From Alphaproteobacteria bacterium (lineage in GTDB: Bacteria; Pseudomonadota; Alphaproteobacteria; Rhizobiales; Beijerinckiaceae), in assembly GCA_021325385.1 (NCBI GenBank), contig JAJPHH010000182.1, forward strand, positions 1 through 35,646: a stretch of DNA of 35,646 nt, read 5' to 3'. The translations under genes and the position numbers were made by a program. Under the pieces are notes generated by a model. That model was not told the DNA's origin. It saw nothing but the letters and a program-made list of their open reading frames with translations, and searched no databases. This document shows, piece after piece, positions 1 through 7,295 of this stretch. Each line of letters opens with the position of its first letter. Position 1 is the stretch's first letter.

Positions 1-1053
1 GTCATCGCCCGCAATTCGAGCTTCATCTACAAGGGCAAGGCGGTGGACATCCGCCAGGCCGGGCGCGAGCTCGGCGTGCGCTATGTGCTGGAAGGCAGCG
101 TGCGCAAAGCGGGCAACCGCGTGCGCATCACCGCGCAACTGATCGAGGCGGAAACCGGCGCCCATCTCTGGGCCGACCGCTATGACGGCGCGATCGAGGA
201 CGTATTCGATCTCCAGGATCAGATCACCGACCGCATCGTCGGCGTGGTCGAGCCGAGCCTCCGGCAATCGGAAATCGAGCGCTCGCGCCGCAAGCGGCCG
301 GACAGCCTCGGCGCCTACGATTTGTATTTGCGGGCCTTGGCCCATGTCGCCTTGCTTCATCCGAAAGAGGTCGAGGCGGCGCGGCCGCTCCTCGAACAAG
401 CGCTGAAGCTCGATCCCGGTTACGCCGCCGCGCATGCGCTGATCGCGCGCTGCCACGAGATGCGCTATATGTCGGCCGGATTTCAGGAAGAAGAGAAAGC
501 GGCGGCGCTTCGCCACGCGCACGCCGTCATCGCCTCCGGCGCCGACGATTCGACCGCGCTCGCTATCTCAGCTCAGATCATCGCGCAATTGGAGCGCGAC
601 TATCGAACCGCGCGGCGCGTCATCGAGCGCGCCTTGTCGCTCAATCCTTCCTCGGCGATGGCTCATTTTTACGCTGCGCGCGTTCTCGCGTTCAATGGCG
701 ATGCGGGCGCTGTTCTTCACGCCCAAAGGGCGCTTCGCCTCAGCCCCTTCGATCGGATGGCCTATGAAGCGTACGGCTCGCTCGGCGTCGTCGCCGTTCA
801 CGAAGGCCGGTATGATGACGCCGCCGCCTGCGCTGCTCAGGCGGCGCAAGTCGTCGGCTTCAGCTCGTTCTATATCTTCCAGGCGATTGCGCTGGCGCTG
901 GCGGGGCGGATGGCCGAGGCGAAGCCCGTTCTCGCGCGAGGCTTGGCGCTCGAGCCGAATTTCCGGCTCAGGCTCTTTACCGAATTCGGCCTCGAAGAAT
1001 CGATCGTCGACAGAATTCTGGCTGGCGGCCGCTTGCTCGGGCTACCGGAATAG
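1..1053 (+). CDS. TolB-like/TPR signalling protein, C-terminal part
   Basis: The frame is open from base 1, so this is the 3' part of a gene that begins outside the window; 350 codons are visible. The first ~75 residues match the TolB-like segment found in many rhizobial class III adenylate/guanylate cyclases and winged-helix regulators, with the signature GVRYVLEGSVRK, ITAQLIEAETGAHLWADRYD and a following DLQDQI stretch. The rest is helical with TPR-like units (LLEQALKLDPGYAAAHALIA, RVIERALSLNPSSAMAHFYA, AQRALRLSPFD). In this family an N-terminal cyclase or DNA-binding domain precedes the segment; which one applies cannot be told here. It is probably cytoplasmic signalling or regulation. The family call is firm, the exact function open. 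Stop is TAG at 1051, 41 bp before the next gene. Confidence 0.8.
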   Translation, partial: VIARNSSFIYKGKAVDIRQAGRELGVRYVLEGSVRKAGNRVRITAQLIEAETGAHLWADRYDGAIEDVFDLQDQITDRIVGVVEPSLRQSEIERSRRKRPDSLGAYDLYLRALAHVALLHPKEVEAARPLLEQALKLDPGYAAAHALIARCHEMRYMSAGFQEEEKAAALRHAHAVIASGADDSTALAISAQIIAQLERDYRTARRVIERALSLNPSSAMAHFYAARVLAFNGDAGAVLHAQRALRLSPFDRMAYEAYGSLGVVAVHEGRYDDAAACAAQAAQVVGFSSFYIFQAIALALAGRMAEAKPVLARGLALEPNFRLRLFTEFGLEESIVDRILAGGRLLGLPE

Positions 1054-1094
1054 GTTCGGACGTCTCGCAAACGCAGCGCGATGGGGATCAGATC

Positions 1095-2252
1095 ATGGCG
1101 CGCATTCTGTTTCTGGTCTTTTCCGGCGGCGGCAATCTTCCACCGAGTCTCGGCATCGCCCGAGCGTTGACCGAACGCGGCCACGAGGCGGTTTTCGCCG
1201 GCGATCCGGAGATGATCCCGCGCATGAAGCCGACGCCGTTTTGCGCCATCGAATTCACTGACGCTTATGCGCAGCTCGATCTCTATAGACAATCTCCATT
1301 CGGGCGAGAGCTGTGTTTCCTTTCTTCGCCGGCCGTCGAATCGCAGGCTCGTACCTTCATCGACGATGAAAAGCCAGATTTCATTCTCGTCGATTACCTG
1401 TTTCTCGCCGCCCGACTGGCCGCTCGGCGCAGCAAGCGGCCAGCAGCCGTGATGGTGCACATGGCTTTGTCTCACGTCGCCGACGCGTTCCGGGGAATCA
1501 TCGAGGACATGAGTTCGTTTCGAGAAAAGGGCGGCTTCGCGCCCTTGCCGCCTTTTGAGGAACATATGTCGTCCGAGGAACGCGTCATCGTCACCTCGCT
1601 CGGGGCCGTCCAGCAGGGCCGAGCGGCGTCCGAAGGCGCTGGCAATATTCGCTATGTCGGCCCGGCGCTGGAAATGGAGGCCGATGCGCGGCCGATCGCG
1701 CTGCCCTGGCGTAAAGACGATCAGCGGCCGCTCGCGCTGATCAGCTTTTCGACCGATCCGATCCAGGCCGCGCCCGATCTCATCCAGCGAACCCTCGACG
1801 CGCTCGCCCCGCTCGATTTGCGCGTCGTGGCGACGGTCGGGCGCGCCATCGACCCCGATCGCCTGACTGTTCCGGCCAATGCCGTCGTCGCGCCGGCGGC
1901 CGATCATGATGCGCTGATGGCGGCGGCGGCGCTGGTCGTCACCCATGGCGGCCATGGAACGGTGATGCGGGCGCTGAAACACGGCGCGCCCACGCTCGTC
2001 CTGCCGGGCTTCATTCCCGACCAGGCGCCCAACGCCGCAATCGTCGCGGAATTGGGCGCCGGCCGCGTCCTTGGCCAGGAATCTGATGCGGCCGCCATCC
2101 GGGCGGCCGCCGAGGACATCCTGAGAAATCCCGATTACCGCGCGAAAGCGCGCCGCGCCGCCGGATTGTTCGGCCCCCGCGACGGCGCGCTCGGCGCGGC
2201 CGACGAGGTCGAAAAGCTGCTCGCCCGAAAGGCCGCCGACGAGCCGGCGTGA
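1095..2252 (+). CDS. GT1-family (UGT/MGT-like) glycosyltransferase
   Basis: A 385-residue protein with the two-domain GT-B layout. The N-terminus is MARILFLVFSGGGNLPPSLG, the usual glycine-rich acceptor-domain start. The C-terminal donor domain carries THGGHGT at residues 283-289 followed by a conserved loop ending PGFIPDQ and NA, the nucleotide-sugar binding region of family GT1 (macrolide, flavonoid and sterol glucosyltransferases). Such enzymes move a sugar from UDP- or TDP-sugar to a small lipophilic acceptor in the cytoplasm. The acceptor cannot be read from sequence. The ATG is preceded by a weak purine stretch (TGGGGATCAG). It follows the TPR gene on the same strand by 41 bp and may share its transcript. 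Confidence 0.85.
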   Translation: MARILFLVFSGGGNLPPSLGIARALTERGHEAVFAGDPEMIPRMKPTPFCAIEFTDAYAQLDLYRQSPFGRELCFLSSPAVESQARTFIDDEKPDFILVDYLFLAARLAARRSKRPAAVMVHMALSHVADAFRGIIEDMSSFREKGGFAPLPPFEEHMSSEERVIVTSLGAVQQGRAASEGAGNIRYVGPALEMEADARPIALPWRKDDQRPLALISFSTDPIQAAPDLIQRTLDALAPLDLRVVATVGRAIDPDRLTVPANAVVAPAADHDALMAAAALVVTHGGHGTVMRALKHGAPTLVLPGFIPDQAPNAAIVAELGAGRVLGQESDAAAIRAAAEDILRNPDYRAKARRAAGLFGPRDGALGAADEVEKLLARKAADEPA

Positions 2253-2352
2253 ACCGGAAAGCATCGCCCGGCTCTTTGCCGGCGCCGATTTCAACCCTAT
2301 ATGTGCTCGCCGCCGCTGCGCTCGCGGCGCGCTCAATGCTGGGGGTCTCTCC

Positions 2353-2952
2353 TTGCCAGTCATCCTCTCGCGCCTGCGCGCGCTCGCCATCCTTTTCGCC
2401 GTCGGGCTGACAGTCTCGGCCTGCGGCTACAATCGCATCCCGACCAAAGAGGAGGCCGCAAAGGCGGCGTGGGCGGAGGTGCAGAACCAGTATCAGCGGC
2501 GCTCGGACCTCATTCCGAACCTCGTCGCCACGGTCCAGGGCTACGCCAAGCAGGAAAAAGACGTGCTGACCGAGGTCACCGAGGCGCGGGCCAAGGCGAC
2601 GTCGATCCATGTCGACGCTTCGCAGCTCACCGATCCGGAAAAGGTCAAGCAGTTGCAGGACGCGCAGAACGCGCTTTCCGGCGCGCTCGGTCGGCTGCTG
2701 GCGGTGAGCGAGAATTATCCGGAATTGAAATCGAACCAGAACTTCCTCGCCTTGCAGGCGCAGCTCGAAGGCACCGAGAACCGGATCGCTGTGGCTCGCC
2801 GAGATTATATCCAGGCGGCGCGCGACTATAATCTCGAATTGCGCACGTTCCCCGGCGTGCTGTGGGCTTCGACCTTCTTCCGCTCCAACCAGCCGATGGC
2901 GGAGTTCACCGCCGATAGCAGCGCGCAGGGCGCGCCAAAGGTGAAGTTCTAA
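2353..2952 (+). CDS. lemA: LemA family lipoprotein
   Basis: A 199-residue LemA-family protein. The start is TTG (no ATG is available in frame), giving a short basic N-region, a hydrophobic stretch and a lipobox VSAC with Cys24 as lipidation site, so it should be a membrane-anchored lipoprotein. The mature part is a helical bundle with the family signature WAEVQNQYQRRSDLIPNLV, followed by regions matching YAKQEKDVLTEVTEARAKA and ending AARDYNLELRTFP. LemA proteins are of unsettled function and are commonly encoded next to TPM-domain proteins, as here. A 15-nt near-perfect palindrome (2951-2965) sits at the stop codon. Confidence 0.92.
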   Translation: MPVILSRLRALAILFAVGLTVSACGYNRIPTKEEAAKAAWAEVQNQYQRRSDLIPNLVATVQGYAKQEKDVLTEVTEARAKATSIHVDASQLTDPEKVKQLQDAQNALSGALGRLLAVSENYPELKSNQNFLALQAQLEGTENRIAVARRDYIQAARDYNLELRTFPGVLWASTFFRSNQPMAEFTADSSAQGAPKVKF

Positions 2953-2983
2953 GCGAAGTTCGCTTCGTTGATCGGCGCGCGCA

Positions 2984-3134
2984 GGCCCCCTCCCGTACCC
3001 TCCCCCGCGCTGCGCGCGGGAGAGGGGGCTTCGACGCCGCGGCTGACGCTGTCGCGCGGCCGAGCGATGACCGTTAAGGCGCGGCGCTGGCCGTTCCCTC
3101 TCCCGCGAAGCGGGGGAGGGTACGGGAGGGGGCC
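2984..3134. repeat. Inverted pair of a GC-rich dispersed palindrome
   Basis: Bases 2984-3008 and 3110-3134 are perfect 25-bp reverse complements of each other. Each copy also leads into its own hairpin: in the second copy CCCTCTCCCGC-GAA-GCGGGGGAGGG forms an 11-bp stem with one G-T pair. The first copy lies between lemA and the TPM gene, the second inside the signal-peptide region of the TPM gene. Proline-rich translations of such elements are a familiar nuisance in high-GC alphaproteobacterial annotation, which suggests a dispersed repeat family; I cannot count other copies from this window. Confidence 0.75.
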
Positions 3135-3903
3135 CGCCGCGGCGTTCTTGCTCGCCCTCGTCGCAACCGCCCTTTTGGCCTGCGCGGCGGCGGCGGCCGA
3201 GCTCAATTTCCCGCCGCTCAGCGGCCGCGTCGTCGATCAGGCCAATATCCTTTCGCCGGACACCCGCGCGGCGCTGACGGCGAAGCTCAAAGATCTCGAG
3301 GACAAGTCCGGCATTCAACTGGTCGTGGCGACGGTCGCCTCGCTTGAAGGCCAAGAGATCGAACCTTACGCCAATCAGCTTTTTCGGACCTGGCGGCTCG
3401 GCGAAGCCAAGAAGAACAACGGCGTCCTGTTCCTGATCGCGCCGAAGGAGCATCGGGTTCGCATCGAGGTCGGCTATGGGCTCGAAGGGACGCTCACCGA
3501 CGCGACTTCGAAAATCATCATCGCCAACGCCGTCGCGCCGCGATTCAAGGCAGGCGACTTCAACGGCGGCGTGACGCGCGGCGTCGACGACGTCATCGCC
3601 GTGCTGACGACCGATTCCGCCGATTGGCAGAAGCGGCCGGCGCTGCGCGAGGAGGACGATTCGAGCTTTCTGGCCCTCCTGCCGCTGCTCTTGTTCGGCG
3701 TTATTTTTCTGCTCGTCTTCATCCAGATCGTCCATCGGCAAGGCGGGATCGGCCGCGCCCTGCTCTTTATGTTGTTGAGCGGCCGCAGTTCGGGCGGCGG
3801 ATTTTCCGGCGGCTTTTCGAGCGGAGGCGGCTTTTCGAGCGGCGGCGGTTTTTCCGGCGGCGGCGGCTCGTCGGGAGGCGGCGGCGCCTCGGGGAGCTGG
3901 TGA
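3067..3903 (+). CDS. TPM-domain (YgcG-type) secreted/membrane protein
   Basis: With the ATG at 3067 the protein has 278 residues. A hydrophobic signal segment (FLLALVATALLACAAAAAE, about 27-45) precedes a TPM domain at about 50-180 (GRVVDQANILSP, ANQLFRTWRLGEAKKNNGVL, VEVGYGLEG-like IEVGYGLEG). One membrane helix follows (LLPLLLFGVIFLLVFIQIV), then a Gly/Ser-rich tail, the usual YgcG layout. TPM domains face the periplasm; their role is uncertain, with links to envelope maintenance and photosystem repair in other groups. The start is unclear because a palindromic repeat is embedded in codons ~10-23: a TTG at 3148 would give a very short N-region, and a TTG at 2968 would translate the other repeat copy. 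It stops in a TGATG overlap with the next gene. Confidence 0.85.
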   Translation: MTVKARRWPFPLPRSGGGYGRGPAAAFLLALVATALLACAAAAAELNFPPLSGRVVDQANILSPDTRAALTAKLKDLEDKSGIQLVVATVASLEGQEIEPYANQLFRTWRLGEAKKNNGVLFLIAPKEHRVRIEVGYGLEGTLTDATSKIIIANAVAPRFKAGDFNGGVTRGVDDVIAVLTTDSADWQKRPALREEDDSSFLALLPLLLFGVIFLLVFIQIVHRQGGIGRALLFMLLSGRSSGGGFSGGFSSGGGFSSGGGFSGGGGSSGGGGASGSW

Positions 3904-4511
3904 TGATCAATCACGACGAGGCCGCCCGCATCGAAGCCGCGCTGCGCGCGGCGCAATCGCGCACCAGCGGCGAGATCGTTTTTGTCCTTGCCCGGGCGTC
4001 GTCGAATTACGAAATCATGCCCTTCGTCTGGAGCGCCCTGCTCGCCCTGATCGCGCCGTGGCCGCTTTTGCAGCTCACCGAGATTTCGGCCGAAAGAATC
4101 TATCTCGTTCAGCTCACGGTCTTTCTCGTCGCCCTCGTAATCCTGACCCTGCCCGCTTTGCGGCTGGCGCTGACGCCGGCGCGGGTCCGCCGCGCCAACG
4201 CCCACCGCGCCGCGCTCGAACAATTCGCCTTGCGGGGCCTCGCCCGCGGCGGGGCGCGCAGCGGCGTGCTTCTCTATGTTTCGTCCGCCGAGCGTTTCGC
4301 CCGCATCATCGCCGACGAAGCGGCGGCGAAGGCGATTCCGCAGAAAGATTGGCAGGCGCTGATCGATCAATTGTTGATCGACATGAAAAGCGGCGCGACC
4401 GCAGAGGCTTTGATTGGCGCGGCGACGCGCTGCGGCGATCTCTTGGCGCAGCATTTTCCGCCTCGCGACGGCGCCGCGCGGCCTTTTCCGCACCGCTTTC
4501 ACATGATCTAA
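3903..4511 (+). CDS. Second TPM-domain membrane protein
   Basis: A 202-residue protein whose ATG overlaps the previous stop by one base (TGATG), implying translational coupling. The N-terminus (AARIEAALRAAQSRTSGEIVFVLA) is the start of a TPM fold, and the later part (VLLYVSSAERFARIIADEA, WQALIDQLLIDMKSG) completes it. Two membrane helices (about residues 37-60 and 65-90) are inserted between these parts. That is the layout of the short TPM partner often found with LemA and YgcG-type proteins, so the three probably act together at the inner membrane. It lacks a cleavable signal peptide. Its stop TAA (4509-4511) overlaps the stop of the convergent DUF1223 gene. Confidence 0.82.
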   Translation: MINHDEAARIEAALRAAQSRTSGEIVFVLARASSNYEIMPFVWSALLALIAPWPLLQLTEISAERIYLVQLTVFLVALVILTLPALRLALTPARVRRANAHRAALEQFALRGLARGGARSGVLLYVSSAERFARIIADEAAAKAIPQKDWQALIDQLLIDMKSGATAEALIGAATRCGDLLAQHFPPRDGAARPFPHRFHMI

Positions 4512-5278
4512 AGCGAAGGCGGCTGCGGCCCCTTGGCCGCGGCGAGAATGGCCGAGGGCGCGCTTCGGTCGCCCTCCTGTACGATCACGGCGTATGAATC
4601 CGCGCCGTTGACATGCGCCTGATCGAGGCTTGCCTTCAGGACGGTGGGCGACCCATTCCACTCGCCGATCTTCGTAACGGCGCGCACGACATTGGAATAG
4701 GTCAGCGTCGCGCCGGCGTTCTCGCCGCGCTGAATGGCGACCGTGCGCCTGCTGGCCAAGGCGATCAGATACACGCCGGCTTTGTACGTTTTCCCCGCTG
4801 GCCCGGCGCCAAGCGAGATGACGACCGCGCCGCCTTGCTCGGAAACCGCGAGCGGCGCCGACAAGACGTCCGGCCGTTCGCGGGTCCGCGCCTCGGCCGC
4901 CTCGATCTGAGCGAGGTCGCTGCCGACCGCGTCGGCGACGCCGTTGACGATCGCTTGCGGCGTGTAGACGACGCCGCGGCCGCTCGATCTGGCGTAAGCT
5001 CGTTGGCGCTGAGTATAACTCGGCTCGGCGAGCGTATCCTTCCAGCCGATATAGTCCCAATAATCGACTGGATAGGAGATCGCGAGCGTTTCGGGGTCGC
5101 GAGCCAATTCGCCCAAAACCCGGTCGGCCGGCGGACAAGACGAACAACCTTGGCTGGTGAAGAGTTCGACGACCGCCTTGACTGGCGGGACCTCGGCCGC
5201 AAGGCTGGGCGCCGCCGCGCAAGCTACGCCGGCGAGGGCCAGCGCCGCCGTCGCGTGCTGGACAGAAACGAAACTCAT
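4508..5278 (-). CDS. DUF1223 secreted thioredoxin-like protein
   Basis: A 256-residue protein with a signal peptide (cleavage near residue 28 after PSLAA) and the DUF1223 core: AVVELFTSQGCSSCPPAD at about 35-52 with a CxxC pair at Cys45 and Cys48, then a YPVDYWDYIGWKD segment and VVYTPQAIVNG. The pattern resembles a thioredoxin fold with a redox-active CxxC and a cis-Pro-like TPQ. The family is common in alphaproteobacteria and has no settled function; a periplasmic thiol role is inference. It is convergent with the second TPM gene, with stop codons overlapping by four bases, so the two messages must overlap at their 3' ends. Confidence 0.88.
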   Translation of the reverse strand: MSFVSVQHATAALALAGVACAAAPSLAAEVPPVKAVVELFTSQGCSSCPPADRVLGELARDPETLAISYPVDYWDYIGWKDTLAEPSYTQRQRAYARSSGRGVVYTPQAIVNGVADAVGSDLAQIEAAEARTRERPDVLSAPLAVSEQGGAVVISLGAGPAGKTYKAGVYLIALASRRTVAIQRGENAGATLTYSNVVRAVTKIGEWNGSPTVLKASLDQAHVNGADSYAVIVQEGDRSAPSAILAAAKGPQPPSL

Positions 5279-5517
5279 CTTCCAGGACCCAATAACGACT
5301 GTTCTTGATAATAGCCGCCTATGGCACTAAGCCAATCAATTCTGGGTTACTCTTCGTGATGGATCGAATCCCTTCAAGGTTTTCGCCCGGGACCGCCCGC
5401 GAGGGATTGGCCATGGACGACCGCTAAGCTTTCGCTTAACTAGGGACGACTGTTCGACCCGCTCGGTTACGCCTTCAAAATCGCGTGGGAGCGCCGCTTG
5501 GAGAAAGAGACGGATTG

Positions 5518-6933
5518 ATGCAGTTTGGCCGCCTGCGCCGTGTCGGGATGCTTGCAACGCTGCTCGCGCTGACTTTCGTCAGCCCCGCCCTCGCCACACC
5601 CGCTCTGGTGATCGACGCCGACAGCGGTCAAGTCCTCTACCAGCGCGAGGCCACAGACAATTGGTACCCCGCCTCGCTGACCAAGCTGATGACGACCTAT
5701 GTCGCGCTCAGCGCCGTGCGCGACGGACGGGTGACGCTCGATACGCCTTTCGTCATGTCGGAGCGCGCGGCGAGCATGGCGCCGTCGAAAATGGGCTTCC
5801 GGCCAGGGACGGAGGTCACGCTCGACAACGCGCTCAAAATGCTCATGGTCAAATCGCCGAACGACATCGCCGTGATGATCGCCGAGGGCGTTTCGGGCTC
5901 GGTCGAGAATTTCGCCGACGAGATGAACGCGACCGCCGTCAAGCTCGGCTTGAAGGAATCGCATTTCGTCAATCCGAACGGCTTGCCGGACGATCGACAA
6001 GTCACCTCCGCCCGGGACATGGCGATGCTCGGTCGCGCGCTCTACAAGGATTTCCCCGAGGAGGCGGGGCTTTTCGGCATCGGCGCTCTGCAGCTCGGCA
6101 ATCGGTACATACCCACGCATAACGGCTTGATCGGCCGCTATCCGGGCGCGGACGGGATGAAGACCGGCTTCACCTGCGCCGCCGGCTTCAATCTCGTGGC
6201 GAGCGCTACTCACGGCGGTCGACGCCTGATCGTCGTCGTCTTGGGGGCGCCGACGGCGCGCGAGCGCACCGCGATGGCGATCGCCTTGTTCGAGCGCGGT
6301 TTTGGACAAGGCGGCGGCCTTGCCGGCCTGTTCGGCGGCGGCGGGAGCGGCCTCGGCCTCGTCGATAATCTCCCCTCGCCCGGAATCGGCCCGGCCCCGG
6401 ACATGCGCAGCCAAGTTTGCTCGCGCCGCGGCCGCGCCGCGTTGCTGGCGGCCGACGAGGAGGACATGCGCGCCGCCGAGCCGCAGCCTGTCGCCTCGGC
6501 CGGCCGCGGCGGCCTCGCCCGCGGCTTGACCGCGGCCGCGAACCCGACGGACCCCGTGCTCATGGCCGCGGCGCCCGCCCCGCATTTTGATCCGGTGCCG
6601 GTCTTTGTCGGACCGAAGCCCGGCTGGACCGGGCCGGTGGCCAAGGCAAAGACCGAGCCCTTCGCCGCGCCGGAAAGCGCCAGCGCTTACGCCGCCTCGC
6701 CGGACAAGCAAGAATCCGGCGAGCCAGGACAGGCGGCCAGCGCGCCGTTGGCCCTGCAAGGCGCTGTGAAGGGCGCGAAGCTCGGCTCGCTCCGCGCGTC
6801 GCATGCGCGATTCGTCAAAAAGCGCGAAGCAAAGCCGATCGAGGCGGAAGCCAAGCCGATCAAGAAAATCGCGGCGGTCGCGCGGCCGAGAAAACCGCTC
6901 GCCCATCCGGCGGCGGAAAAGCAGTCGCGTTAA
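5518..6933 (+). CDS. dacF: D-alanyl-D-alanine carboxypeptidase (DacF-type, S11)
   Basis: With the ATG at 5518 the product is 471 residues and begins with a good signal peptide (cleaved near ALA-TPAL, about residue 27). The serine-protease S11 triad motifs are present: SLTK at 53-56, SPN at 113-115 and KTG at 215-217. It should trim the terminal D-Ala from peptidoglycan pentapeptides in the periplasm. The catalytic domain ends near residue 270. Instead of the PBP5-type C-terminal domain or a SPOR domain there is a ~200-residue Ala/Pro/Gly-rich, apparently disordered tail that ends in a Lys/Arg-rich stretch. An upstream GTG at 5485 would add 11 residues before the signal and is less likely. Confidence 0.9.
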   Translation: MQFGRLRRVGMLATLLALTFVSPALATPALVIDADSGQVLYQREATDNWYPASLTKLMTTYVALSAVRDGRVTLDTPFVMSERAASMAPSKMGFRPGTEVTLDNALKMLMVKSPNDIAVMIAEGVSGSVENFADEMNATAVKLGLKESHFVNPNGLPDDRQVTSARDMAMLGRALYKDFPEEAGLFGIGALQLGNRYIPTHNGLIGRYPGADGMKTGFTCAAGFNLVASATHGGRRLIVVVLGAPTARERTAMAIALFERGFGQGGGLAGLFGGGGSGLGLVDNLPSPGIGPAPDMRSQVCSRRGRAALLAADEEDMRAAEPQPVASAGRGGLARGLTAAANPTDPVLMAAAPAPHFDPVPVFVGPKPGWTGPVAKAKTEPFAAPESASAYAASPDKQESGEPGQAASAPLALQGAVKGAKLGSLRASHARFVKKREAKPIEAEAKPIKKIAAVARPRKPLAHPAAEKQSR

Positions 6934-7039
6934 GGAAGCGCATTCGCACTTTCCGGCCATCACCGAGCCGTGATCGAAGTCATATTTTCGCCCGGATACC
7001 GCCAATTGCGCGCCGCATGGGTCGGTCATGGTGAAGGTC

Positions 7040-7170
7040 TAGCCGCGAAGGAGCGATTTGACCGCTGCTCGGTTTTTCAGCCCCCCAGCCCCCGAGCAAT
7101 CAGTCGAATCGAAACTTGCCTCGCAGGCCAGCGGACCGGCGGAACCCCTCCAGCCGGTCCGCTTTTTTTT
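7040..7170 (+). ncRNA. Candidate small RNA or 3' UTR-derived RNA
   Basis: Two hairpins (7066-7098 and around 7118-7130) lead into a textbook intrinsic terminator at 7131-7170, more than 100 bp beyond the dacF stop. The terminator loop holds CCCCTCC (7145-7151), able to pair with Shine-Dalgarno sequences, a feature known from several alphaproteobacterial regulatory RNAs. The 5' end given is a guess: I see no convincing sigma-70 promoter. The alternatives are a long dacF 3' UTR or a processed RNA from it. No known RNA family is recognised. Confidence 0.35.
7130..7170 (+). terminator. Strong intrinsic terminator upstream of htpG
   Basis: GCGGACCGGC (7131-7140) pairs perfectly with GCCGGTCCGC (7153-7162); one more A-T pair extends the stem to 11 bp. 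The loop is 12 nt and eight T residues follow (7163-7170). This is the clearest rho-independent terminator in the window and insulates htpG from upstream transcription. Confidence 0.9.
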
Positions 7171-7201
7171 GGCCGCCCCAAATTCCGGATCGCCGCCAAG
7201 G

Positions 7202-7230
7202 CTTGCAAGCCGGCCGCTTCCCCGCGATAT
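7202..7230 (+). promoter_or_regulatory. Possible sigma-32 (heat-shock) promoter of htpG
   Basis: CTTGCAA (7202-7208), 14 nt, then CGCGATAT (7223-7230). This resembles the RpoH consensus CTTGAAA ... CCCCATNT with usual spacing, though the -10 box matches only partly. It lies just downstream of the terminator and about 65 nt before the htpG start, the expected place. htpG is a classical RpoH target, so context supports the match. Confidence 0.35.
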
Positions 7231-7295
7231 GAACGCTGACTCCGCCGCCGCATGGCGGAGCGAAACGGGCAATTCGTCATTCAGAAGAGGCTGTT

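Larger units (their letters stand above)
6934..7295. other. Gene-free stretch between dacF and htpG
   Basis: About 360 bp without a supported gene. Its 3' half is structured: a hairpin at 7066-7098 (TGCTCGG pairing with CCGAGCA), a small GCCT-CGC-AGGC hairpin, and a strong terminator at 7131-7170. A candidate heat-shock promoter follows at 7202-7230. Reading frames in this stretch overlap the terminator and show no family resemblance. Confidence 0.7.

Noticed and set aside
2968-3066. TTG at 2968 as start of the first TPM gene
   Set aside because: It would translate the palindromic repeat (PPPVPSPA-type peptide) with no ribosome site and push the signal peptide to residue ~60.
3780-3900. CRISPR-like or functional DNA repeat at the end of the TPM gene
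   Set aside because: The repeats encode the in-frame Gly/Ser-rich tail typical of YgcG-type proteins; there are no spacers.
870-5222. Several 500-580-codon minus-strand frames (870-2390, 2011-3741, 3474-5222)
   Set aside because: All mirror real plus-strand genes or cross gene borders in a way no family supports; no recognisable motifs.
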